From assembly GCA_949592205.1 (NCBI GenBank), contig CATIUR010000011.1, forward strand, positions 1,798,001-1,862,000: DNA of 64,000 nucleotides, read 5' to 3'. A program made the translations under genes and the position numbers. The notes under the pieces were generated by a model that was not told the origin of the DNA, ran no database searches, and saw only the letters and a list, made by a program, of their open reading frames with translations. This stretch comes from Helichrysum umbraculigerum. Its lineage: Eukaryota > Streptophyta > Magnoliopsida > Asterales > Asteraceae. Position 1 is the first letter of the stretch; each line of letters begins with the position of its first letter. Below, one piece after another: positions 11,474 to 21,554 of this stretch.

Positions 11474-12508
11474 ATGTTCCGGTGCAATCTCCAAGAACAG
11501 ATCAATTTCCCTCATCTCGGGATCTTGTGCCTCATCATTTTGATCTAGCACTTCCTGCACTACCTGTGCAGCAACCTCAGCATCAACTTGTTGACCTGAT
11601 TGATCTGCTTGTATCAACACATCCTCAAGCAATGCCTGTGGCTCAGGTTGTGGAAACACAGCAGCAGCAGGCTCTGGAACAGCATCAGCAGCAACATCTA
11701 GCCATCCATTGTTCGGTGGCGTAATGTAAGTGGGATCAATAAGATAGCCAAAAAGATCACGGATCTCCGGCTTGACATATTCTTCCCGTCGAATAGTCTG
11801 CTGAAACATCGCATTGTATCCTCTGAGTGCGATAGTATCAACACGTAAGTGCGGCTCAGGAATAACAATATCCGGAAGACGAGCACGAATAATCATCATA
11901 CAGAACCTCGAGTAGATCATAAAACGTGATCTGACAGAACCCGAAATCTGCCTAGCTAACTCGCCAAAAATGTAATCACAAAAACTGTATGGTTTATTGT
12001 AAACCAGTGACAGCACCATCGATACAAGAGCAGGGCTCAGTTCATCAAAACCGCCCTTCTTTGGTCCGAAAACAGTGACAATAACGTGCCACAAGAATCT
12101 CCACTGGCCGATTACTAGAGCCTTTAGGAACTGTCGTCCTCTACGCTCACCCGTATAGCCCATACGGCTTAGTGCACCCTCGATAAAATCACTTGAGTAC
12201 TCAGTCGGACCATCTTCTTGGTCTACTGTACCCAAATGCAAAATCTGACGAAGGTCAGAAGCTGTAAACGCAATCGGTTATTGGTTAACCGTTGCTCGGA
12301 TGACCGGTGGATTGACCGACTCATCATACTGAATATCCCTCCAAAAATCGTTCAGTATTGACAGAGAGATTGGTGGGCACTCTGTAATTGCATATCTAAT
12401 GCGTGAACGTGCGAAAAATGTAAGGACTTGAGCTACTTGTCTAGCTCCCTTGACTGTAAGATCTAGATCCACAAGAATATTGTGACCTTTATCAAACTGT
12501 CTAGCCAT
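11474..12508 (-). CDS. C1 ORF3 exon 1: conserved N-terminal domain
   Basis: Start ATG at 12508 (MARQFDK). The exon carries the domain shared with residues about 25-220 of C2 ORF3. Matching landmarks include a short segment before an aromatic FW pair, then GQWRF in C1 against PQWKF in C2, and a GFDELS/SFNEFS motif. The TAA at 12278-12280 splits it into 76 codons and a downstream part in the same frame. The acidic tail ends at a GTATTA donor (11473). The family appears in plant databases attached to Copia elements and is sometimes labelled longin-like; I do not rely on that label. Confidence 0.7.
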
Positions 12509-12848
12509 ATCTGCATAATAACACACATAACGAAAACAATTAATGCACGTTACTTACAATAAATAAATTTTAAACTATTATGTATATATGAATTAAAATT
12601 CATCAAACATCGTAGTTCTAAATTTAGAATATATAACTTGTTACATAATTGTCTCAAGTTGTATACATACGTATATAACATATATAACTTATAACTAATA
12701 AGTCGTAAGTCCAATACGTAATTTCCGTTAATTACTTGTTAATAATAAATTTTCAAGTCTTTAACCTTTTATAAAACCAATATATATATTATACCACTAA
12801 TATAAAATTAGGACACGCCACTCGATTACGTTTTGAATCGGTAGACTT

Positions 12849-12893
<45 letters not shown>

Positions 12894-13009
12894 TGTTATA
12901 GGAATCCAAAATATACTAGTTATTACTTAAAAAGTCTTAACTCCTATAAAAACTTAAAAAAAAAATAATTTATCTAAGTTCTGGACTCACATAAGACACC
13001 TATGCGAAT

Positions 13010-13650
13010 TGAGTTCAACTCGTTTCGCATTTCAACTCGCAATTGTATTCGCAGTCAATTGAACTCGTTAATCAAGTCGATCCGCAGGTCAACTCGTCAG
13101 TCGATCCGCTAATCAACTCGATCCGCTAGTCAACTCGCTGCGAGTTGAGTCGAAGTGTCAACTCGTTCGACGAACAGCCGTCGCGAGTTTATTTTCAAAA
13201 TCAATTAATCCGTTGATTTTAACGTGATCTAATGATTGTTTTACGTTCATTGATGTTCGTTTAACATAAACCATAATGATCCATGTCCAATAACATCTTA
13301 AATCTATGTGAATCGTTTAAACTTCAAACCGAAACCCTAAGTTTTTTAGAATTATCGGTTTCGAGTTAATTACACGGTGAAATCCGTTGTATTATACCTC
13401 AAAATGTTCGCAAAGAAGTCTTGAATATAGTCTACGGATTCAAAAACTCGTTTCCTTACTCGCTAAATCAAAATCAAACGAAAACTAAGTTTCGCCTCGT
13501 TTCGCCTGTAAGCGGATTCGCCAAGTTTAAGTGAACTCGCGAATGATGTGGGTTCGGTGGGTTGGCTTGACTCGTTTGACCCCCTTTATACCTTGTATCC
13601 GATTCGCGAGATTTCAAGTGGATCCGCAAGTTGACTAAGTCGACTCGCAG
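13010..13650. repeat. Cluster of ACTCGC/GCGAGT motifs in C1 spacer
   Basis: More than fifteen copies of AACTCG, ACTCGC, ATCCGC or TTCGC-type words occur in about 640 bases, densest at 13015-13150. One is a perfect hairpin, CAACTCGC and GCGAGTTG around a single T (about 13129-13145). The same words recur in the C1 leader and LTR. Confidence 0.75.
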
Positions 13651-14997
13651 GAATAAATAAAAACGCGAATTAAATACCTAGTATAAATTAAAACCCATCA
13701 TTTGTACAAGTCTAAAATAAAATTATTTTTCACTTGTATTTGTTACGTTTGTTCAACTCAAAAATATTCAGCATAATTTAATTCCGAAGGGTAAACATAA
13801 TTAATACAAAAATTAAAATAAGATAAAACAAAATTACATAACCATTGGTATCAAGTACCATTTTATTAAACACTTGATCAAAATAAAACACATAAACAAA
13901 ATGAATAAGAATTTATCTGCTTAGGGATCATATTAGAAAGAGTAAGCAATTAATTTTATATTTAAAAGTCTAAACAGATTGGTAGTATACATACCTCATG
14001 AAATTCAAGTAAATCACTGTAAAATTACAGCTAAAATCATCATATATACATTTATATTTATGAAACTATATCTTAGGTACCTTTATCCACATAGCATAAT
14101 TAATAAATACACTACTCACATAAAGTGAATATTTTAATTATAGATAGTTCAAGACGATTACCGGTATTATGATCCACATAAACAAATTAGACTCAATTTT
14201 CTAAGCAAACTCTTTATTGTTAGTATGAGTATTATCAAGTGCTTCCTATTATATGATATACTGAAGAATTCAAGTAAAACACATAACACTGCATCATTAA
14301 ATTTTCAAGGTAGCGGTTACTAAATAATGTATCTTTTCGAAACATATAACATACACTTGAATTTTTTAAGGTTAGACAAATATCAAACATACTTTGAATA
14401 TGCTATGTTATCTAAGTCTGTACGTAGTACAACAAAAGATCCCTTCTAGCATAATTCAAAATATATTTGAGAATATTAATTTAATTAAAGGTTTCAGTTC
14501 TGTACTTAGTACAACAAAGTTACCAGTAATTAAGTTAATACCCATATTGCTACTATTTGTCAATTCAAATTAATATGTATAATAACAGTGTATGGCAATA
14601 CCATCATTCAACAATTAAGACTCAATGTCATACATCATAGAATAGTAACACAAAATAATAAACAAGTAGTTAATTAACTTCTTAAGGCTTAGAAAATTTC
14701 ATATAATTTGCCTACCAGTACATCATATGATGAAGCCATCTAAAGATTTAAAAAAAATAAACAAATTATAACTTGTGGATATAGGTGTATAATCAAATAA
14801 ATATAAACACATACCTGATAGAACCGCTGTAGTTCTAAAGCAACTTTATTTGAACCTACTACCATATCATACTTAGGACTTAAGCTTATTATTGTGAAGC
14901 TTATTCTCCTAATGTACTATCATTTCCCTTAGTTTTTGCAAATAAAAACTTAAATGAAGGCGATTCCCCTTAGGTAACAAGCAAATGAATGCCATAC

Positions 14998-15000
<3 letters not shown>

Positions 15001-15032
<32 letters not shown>
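15001..15032 (-). repeat. 32-base T run (A run on sense strand) after C1 pol
   Basis: Uninterrupted T32 followed by AACACA, 45 bases past the pol stop in sense direction. C2 has a T26 run followed by AACCA at the comparable place. Confidence 0.9.
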
Positions 15033-15036
<4 letters not shown>

Positions 15037-15077
15037 CAGAAATAATAACTATTACAAAAATACCCTTGGAAGACTAA

Positions 15078-18000
15078 TCACTCTGGATTTCTCATTCCGT
15101 TTAGTTGAACCAACGTCTCAAATCTTGCTCTGTCGAACGCCTTTGTGTATAAGTCTGCTAAGTTATCCAATGATGGAACCTTAACTAACTTTATCAATTT
15201 CTTCTCAGCACAATCTCTAATAAAATGATGTCGAATATCAATATGCTTAGTTTTACTGTGCTTCACTGGATTATTGGTGATCGACATAGTAGATTCGTTA
15301 TCAATCATCATAGGAGTATTGGTTAAATTTAACCCGTAATCCCGCAGTTGCTGTTGAATCCAAAGAACTTGTGAGCAACAGCTGCCAGCTGCAACATACT
15401 CAGCTTCACATGTAGAAATGGCTACCGAGGTTTGCTTCTTGCACTGCCAGGATACTAATCTACCTCTTAGGAATTGACATCATCCGGTCGTAGATTTCCT
15501 ATTCTGATTGCATCCTCCATAATCCGAATCAGTATAAGCTACGAGATCTAAGTCTCCATCAGTCGGATACCAAAGACCCAGCTTAGGTTTCCCTTTGAGG
15601 TAACGAAAGATTCGTTTAACAGCTTGCATGTGTGACTCTTTCGGATTAGCCTGATATCTTGCGCATAAACAAACAGCAAACATTATGTCAGGCCTAGAGG
15701 CTGTAAGATACATTAGTGATCCGATCATGGCTCTATAAAGAGTTGGATCCACATCGCTATCACTCGATGTATCTGGACCTAGTCCATGATTGACTAGAAT
15801 TGGAGTATTGTAGACCTTACTTTCATCCATCTTGAAGCGTTCTAATAGCTCATATGTATATTTAGATTGATGAATAAAGAATCCATCCTTCTTTTGATCA
15901 ACTTGTAATCCTAAGAAGAAATTCAACTCTCCCATTGCAGACATTTCAAATCTTTTTCTCATGACTTTCTCAAATTCTTGACACATCTTTTCATCAGATG
16001 ATCCAAAGATAATGTCATCAACATAAACTTGCACGAGAAGAAAGTCTTTCTTTTTCCATTTCACAAACAGTGTACTATCAATCGATCCTCTTGTAAATCC
16101 ATTCTCAAGTAGATACGTTGATAGTGTTCCATACCATGCCCTAGGTGCTTGATGTAATCCATATAGAGCCTTATTCAAACGATATACTCTATCTGGATAC
16201 TCAGGATCAACAAACCCTGGCGGTTGTGAAACATACACCAATTCTTCCACTTTGCCATACAAAAAGGCACTCTTAACATCCAACTGATACACTTTTATAC
16301 CAAAATAAGATGCGAATGCTAAGAATACTCTAATTGCTTCTAGCCTAGCAACTGGTGCAAACACTTCATTGTAATCTATACCTTCTTGTTGATTAAAACC
16401 TTGAACTACCAGACGAGCTTTATTGCGAGTAACGATTCCTTTATCATCTCTCTTGCACTTAAATACCCATCTAGTTCCAATTGGATATTCTCCCTTTGGT
16501 AGGTCAACCAACTCCCATACTTGTAATTTAGAGAACTGAGATAGTTCTTCTTGCATTGCTTCTACCCACGAACTTTCTTTTAAAGCCATTTGAACATTTT
16601 TCGGCTCGACTTGTGAGATAAAGCATGAATATAGACATTGATTAGGAATCCCTGTCTCTTTCATTGCAGTATACAAGCTTTGATATTCAGAATTCTCAGA
16701 CGTACTAGCTCTGGATTGATGCCTAGTTTGAACCGGAGTATTAATATCACCGATGATGTTTTCAACGGGATGATTCTTACTCGTTCTAGTTGTAGTAACT
16801 GGTTCAACCGGTATATCATCTCCTAAATTAGTACCAATCTCTTCCAATTCAGGTACATCTTCCGTACGTGCTGAAGATATCCTTAAATGTTTCAAAGGAG
16901 TAAGTATATCATCAAACTTTGTAGAAAGATCATCAGGATCTTCTGTTTCTTGAGACTTATCCTCTGAAGGTTGTTGTGACTCACTTGTGGAAGCTTTATC
17001 TGAGTCAGCATTAGTCTTAATTCCAGACTGCTTAACACTTGATGTTGAAGCGGGACCAATATTCTCATCTTCAAACAATAAATGTTCAGCTATCTCTGAA
17101 TTACTGACATAGTCACAAATAGGAACTTTAAATGATGCAAAAAGATCAGAATAATCAAATTGCCAATCTAAGCCCTTATGAACATCAGGTGAGTATCTCG
17201 TAACCTCAATATTATAAACTACCTCCAAACGTCCTGTGACTTTATTAAAGACTCTCTTGTTTGGCGAATTGGGCATATAACCTAGGAAAAATCCTTCGTC
17301 AGCCTTCTCACCAAATTTAGCTTGATGTCCTGTCTTTAATATGGTGCATGAAACTCCAAAGGGTTCAAACCCTTTTAAGTTAGGTTTCTTATTGTTCAAA
17401 AGCTCATAACAAGTCTTGTTATGTCTCTTAACTGTAAGAACTCTATTGAGAACATAACATGCTGTATTCACTGCTTCTGCCCAAAAGATGACCGGAAGCT
17501 TTGAATCAGCAAGCATTGTTCTTGCAGCTTCAATCAACGTCCTATTTTTTCTTTCAGCAACACCATTCTGTTGAGGTTCATAAGGTGCACTGAATTGATG
17601 TAATATCCCTTTGCTTAAGCAATAGATATTCAACGTTGAATTCTTGAATTCTGTTCCATTGTCACTACGGATACGCTTAACTCTCTTTTTATAGACATTC
17701 TCTACTAGATCAAAGAACTCAATTAGAATTCCAGGAGTCTCATCCTTTGATCCCAAAAAGAATACCCATGAGAATCTAGAATAATCATCTGTGACAACCA
17801 AACAGTACCATTTGCCACCTAGACTTCTCTTGCTTATAGGGCCGAAGAGATCCATATGTAGCAATTCAAATGGCGAGGAGATAGAGTTTTCAGTCTTAGG
17901 TCTGTGGTTTCTTGTGCTGCTTTCCTTTCATGCAAGGAACACACTTATCCTCAGACTCGAAACGTTTTTGTGGTACACCTAGAACCAAACCATTTTTGGT

Positions 18001-18519
18001 TATATAATTCATCTTTCTCCAGTTCAGATGTGCCATTCTCCTATGCCATAACAATGCGTCTGTTTCCGAAGCTTTGGATAATAAACATGTAGACACCATT
18101 GAAGAGTTAGGAACACCCATGTTGATAGCATAGATGTCCTTCTCCCTTGGCGCCCTCATCAATATCCATTCATCAGGAATTTTAAAACCTGGCTTCAGGA
18201 CTAAGGCCTCCTTTTCATTAAAATAAACTGGGTGACCTTTATCACAGACTTGGGAAACACTCACTAGGTTGTGAGTTAGTTCTTCAACATAGTTCACATC
18301 CTGAAGAGTCAAAGCTCCATTTGAAACTTTTCCTTTTCCCGAAATTATTCCTCCTTTATCTCCTGCAAAATTTACTTTTTGCTTGAGACTATCCTTGAAG
18401 TCCTTCAACAGACTTCTTTCTCCGGTCATGTGCCTTGAGCATCCACTGTCTACATACCACCAGCTGTCCTTGTTCACAGCATGCTCCTGCACATAACACA
18501 AAATACGATCAGTTATCAA
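15078..18519 (-). pseudogene. pol: C1 pol: protease, integrase, RT, RNase H (broken)
   Basis: Copia-order polyprotein on the minus strand. The frame opens at about 18519, with the protease motif DSGCSRHMTG near 18450, then the HHCC integrase finger (HRRMAHLN...CVPCMKG), an integrase core (MDLFGP, SDNGTEF, and the intact Glu motif in QQNGVAERKN), RT with YVDDIIFGS, and RNase H (TDSDYGG, CEAEY, DNESTM). Breaks: a one-base frameshift near 17905, just after the integrase finger, and an in-frame TGA at 15480-15482 in RNase H, beyond which the same frame stays open to 15078. The start of pol follows a TATGTGCAG/G acceptor-like site and is in a different frame from gag. Confidence 0.93.
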
Positions 18520-18876
18520 GAGGGACCCAAGCCATTACGGTCTTGGTTTGTCCCTTATCATCAACAAACTTAAGCTCTTTAAAATAACCATCCTTCCCAT
18601 CAGGAGCTTTGGTCACTTTCGAAGTAGCTTGAGTTTGTGGACGATCAGCCTTAAGAGGTGAATTTGAGGAGAACCTCTTAGGCATATAATTATGAGCTCT
18701 ATTATGATAATTATAATTAAACTCATGTGATCGTGAAGTAGTACCACTCTCATAATGACTATGGCCTCTACTTGAAGTTCTAAACCTCGACGGTGTAACA
18801 TCCCTATACTTATGGACAGAATTATCACTTTGAGTATATGGCCGTTTAGGTTTAGGTGGGGAGACACTATGCTTAC
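18520..18876 (-). pseudogene. gag: C1 gag, 3' end (separated by G2)
   Basis: The gag frame left at 29852 resumes at 18876 after removing G2 and one copy of its CTTAC duplication. It is a basic, Ser/Tyr/His-rich tail ending ...AWVPLDN with a TGA at about 18524-18526. C2 gag ends in the same way (VPKKN then TAA), so this is the true end of gag. Twenty-two bases after the stop lies TATGTGCAG/G, where pol begins in another frame. Confidence 0.8.
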
Positions 18877-19845
18877 TGTGACACCCCCAAATTTAATGAT
18901 TTGCGGAAGCTAGATTTGGGTGTCACTAATCAATATACAAAGCACATCAGATCTATAATGAACGACCACTATATGCGTCGTTTTAAACTTGTATAGATAA
19001 AGTAAATGTTTACATCAAAATATAGTTACATTAGCTCGGTTCCTGAAATTGAGAGATTACATAGCATAATTACTTTTACAAAATATAATAATGCAATCCA
19101 ATCTCTAGTTGTATGTATGCTGACTCGAGCTAATAGTTCCTGCTTGTGCAGCCAACCTACTGCTGGGTACCTGTGATAAATACTAAAATGGGTCAGCGAA
19201 AACGCTGGTGAGCTCACAGGTTTGTATGTCAATTGTATAGTTGTCAGAACCGCAAGATTTATATTGAATTTAAAATGCAATTAAGCAAAATAAAAGTTAT
19301 ACTGTCCATGAGCACATAGTCTGAGCTTAACTTGAGCGCTAGGTCCAATTAAGGAAACCTAACTGGTTTGCCTCCTACGAGTGTCTAATCCACACTCGTC
19401 TTCCCAAATGCTAATACATCCGTTTGACCGGTTAGTGCGTGCTAACCCGGATGAGGATTGTCAATCCCATATGATATCATATACTAACATTCACGCTATA
19501 AATACTAGAGACTATGCTATGGAGGACTTTAAATTGATTAGCTTGAAACTCATGTAGTATTTGAAGTTTGGCACTTGCGTTCCACTTGTAAAACAAAATG
19601 AAGTAGTAATATCACACCCCTAGTAAAAGTAGTGAAAATGGGGCCATGAAACTCACCTGAGTCTTGAAGTGTTTAATTTAATAAACTTGAAGTAATTAGC
19701 AGTGAATTGATGTCCAAAGACTTGAAACCTGAATGTGTTCACGACACTTGATTGTTATTAATTGTACCGGTATCTCGAAAGACTACCTTTGTAGTTGTTA
19801 TACAACTTTATATATATGTCCAAATTACTACGATTTGGTTGATTG

Positions 19846-19944
19846 AATTGATACAAGTTACATCGACTTATTTGATTAAATTGATACAAGTTACAACAAC
19901 TTGTTTGAATGAATTGATACAAGTTACAACGACTTGTTTGATTC
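19846..19944. repeat. Three tandem 33-bp repeats in G2 LTR
   Basis: AATTGATACAAGTTACA recurs at 19846, 19879 and 19912. Each unit holds ACAAGT and ACTTGT about seven bases apart, so it is itself a small hairpin. The same three copies are at 28154-28252 in the other LTR. Confidence 0.88.
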
Positions 19945-20136
19945 TGAAATATGTTTGAAAACATGTACGGCCCGTTGGTGATTAATTGTAACAATAGTCT
20001 TGATGTTACCACATTGATTTCAAAGCGTTATACTTGAAAAACAAATTCCATTATGTTTGAAAAGTTGTATCGTATAAGTGTTTTGAAGTTGTACAAGTTT
20101 GACACTTGGTGAAAAATATGCTTACGGAATCTAAGT

Positions 20137-20226
20137 ACGGGGGTCCGGGGGCAGCGCCCCTGGTAGCGGGGTCCAAGGGGCGGCAGCCCCTGGCGGGGTC
20201 CAAGGGGCAGAGCCCCTGGCTGGGGT
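20137..20226. repeat. GC-rich inverted-repeat cluster in G2 LTR
   Basis: Three units of GGGGTCC followed by AGGGGC...GCCCCT arm pairs in an otherwise AT-rich LTR. The right LTR has it at 28445-28534 with one base different. Similar GC-rich words are common in plant LTRs as far as I recall. Confidence 0.8.
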
Positions 20227-20362
20227 CAAGCTGCCAGGTCAGCTTGGAAAATTTTTATTTCTACTATATTGCTTTGACGAAAAACGCATCTGGGATCTGA
20301 ATTCGGGTAAAATCGAGTGATAAATTTCGAGTCTCGACACTTAGTAAAAATCTGCTGTTTTA

Positions 20363-20636
20363 TGCGACACAATCATGCGACACTAAATGGATTATGCGAC
20401 ACAAGGGTTGTGTCGCATAGGAGTGCGACACAATGTCCATACGACACAAGGGTTGTGTCGCATGGATGCGAAATGCTGATTCAACAGCGACATAGTGATT
20501 GTGTCGTATGGGGTATGCGACATAGTGGTTGTGTCGCAGGACTTGCGACACTAATTCTCAGGTACGACACAAGATACGACACAAGGGGGTTTATGCGACA
20601 CAAAGGCCAAAATACGACACAACATGCCGCATGGAT
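20363..20636. repeat. TGCGACACAA hairpin array, left G2 LTR (one hairpin lost)
   Basis: At least nine decamer copies or one-base variants in both orientations. At 20625-20636 the text runs ACATGC then CGCATGG, where the right LTR has a further complete hairpin; 16 bases between the arm ends are gone. Confidence 0.88.
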
Positions 20637-21520
20637 GAACACCAGCCCAGAAAGTCCGGCTGTTACGATTTTTCCGGCCAAAAATCCGTTTTAAACCCGT
20701 TTTCAAGCCGTAATTTCGTGTTCTATACATTGTAATGGACATCTACTAGTTATAATAACAACCACAAATGAAAAATACTAAGAATCGAGAGGTTTCGGGA
20801 TTTTGTCGGAAACTTACAATTTGCCGAAATGAAAATCTGGAAAGGTAGCGTTGTAGATCGTCGCGAGGTGGTCGTGAATCTCTAAAAATATTGATGATAC
20901 GGTTGCGTTTCGTGGTGTTATTTGCGATTTTTAATGGTTTGGTGGTTTTGTTTGTTTAGAGAGAAAAGAAAAGAGAGAGAGAGAGAAGGAAGTGATGAAA
21001 TGAAGAAAGAAAAGTGGGAGGTGGGGGTTATCCCCATTTTTCCAGTTTTCGCCCCGCGTTCCATGTGGTGTTATTTTGCTCCGTCGTTTAACGTTAAACA
21101 ATTATTTACATTTTAATTATAAGTTTTAAAATACAATTTATTACGTGATATATTGTTTAAATATTTTACTAATCAATTTATATTTGGGTTATAAAATGTA
21201 AGTTAATTTGTTTGCGCGTTTTACATTTTTAAATCATATAAGTTTTGTTTGTATAATCCAAATGAATACGAAATATTATCATAATATTTTTGGTATAAAA
21301 GCGTTATTTAATAAAATTGGTCACCAACGTCCGTATTAAATTGAATCGAAATACATTCGATTTAAATTGCGTACGATTTAAACAAACCGCATAATTGTGT
21401 AGATATATATTCAACAATATATATAATAATTGATACATTAATTAGCCTAACACAGAACTAATTACATGTATTAAAAATGACTAGGCACTAAATTCTAGTC
21501 CTAAATTGACGGGTGTCACA

Positions 21521-21537
21521 TTCTCCCCCTGTTAGAA
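21521..21537 (-). other. Polypurine tract of G2
   Basis: Sense strand TTCTAACAGGGGGAGAA sits immediately before TGTGACACCC, the LTR start. Confidence 0.88.
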
Positions 21538-21554
21538 GAATTTCGTCCCGAAAT

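Larger units (their letters stand above)
8366..12508 (-). pseudogene. C1 third ORF, six-exon gene after pol (one nonsense codon)
   Basis: Minus-strand gene of unknown function between pol and the 3' LTR. Proposed exons: 12508-11474, 11311-11222, 11134-10948, 10898-10795, 10689-10050 and 9390-8366. All five introns (162, 87, 49, 105 and 659 bases) are GT-AG, and all junction phases agree (0, 0, 1, 0, 1), giving one frame to a TAA at 8366. An AG acceptor-like site (TTATGCAG) lies two bases before the ATG at 12508, as expected for a spliced subgenomic mRNA. Exon 1 has an in-frame TAA at 12278-12280. The first and last exons are homologous to the two ends of C2's third ORF; the middle is low-complexity with a basic KRKGK stretch and a coiled-coil-like part in exon 5. 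The 49-base intron is short for a plant. Position suggests an env-like or accessory protein; no signal peptide or membrane segment is evident. Confidence 0.75.
12509..15077 (-). other. C1 spacer between pol and ORF3
   Basis: No ORF is convincing here. It contains a dinucleotide TA tract (about 12854-12891), the GCGAGT motif cluster at 13010-13650, several hundred bases of featureless AT-rich DNA (13660-14990) and a 32-base T run. In C2 the equivalent spacer is only 667 bases but has the same two ingredients, a motif cluster and a T run. In sense order it would be the 5' leader or leader intron of an ORF3 mRNA. Confidence 0.65.
18877..21520 (-). repeat. 3' LTR of G2 (left copy)
   Basis: 2644 bp, TGTGACACCC to GGGTGTCACA. 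Contains three kinds of repeat: a 33-bp tandem repeat (19846-19944), a GC-rich AGGGGC/GCCCCT cluster (20137-20226) and the TGCGACACAA array (20363-20636). A GTAAGTTT donor-like site lies at 20817 on the sense strand. The last hairpin of the array is missing here but present in the right copy. Confidence 0.96.

Noticed and set aside
8366..12508. Host multi-exon gene between two repeats
   Set aside because: It sits between pol and the polypurine tract of C1, inside the target duplications, is partly copied with the element end at 33338-33907, and its ends match ORF3 of C2.
12854..12891. TA dinucleotide tract in C1 as an origin or regulatory site
   Set aside because: A plain microsatellite in AT-rich spacer; similar tracts vary in length between the G3 LTRs, showing they are unconstrained.
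20137..20226. GC-rich inverted repeats as transcription terminators
   Set aside because: Intrinsic bacterial-type terminators do not apply to plant nuclear DNA; no U-run follows and similar clusters are common in plant LTRs.
20317..20742. Several overlapping ORFs with repeated RHKVRHK / ATQPLCR peptides on both strands
   Set aside because: They are translations of the TGCGACACAA hairpin array and recur wherever the array does, including the old LTR at 3099-3388. No codon structure or start context supports a protein.
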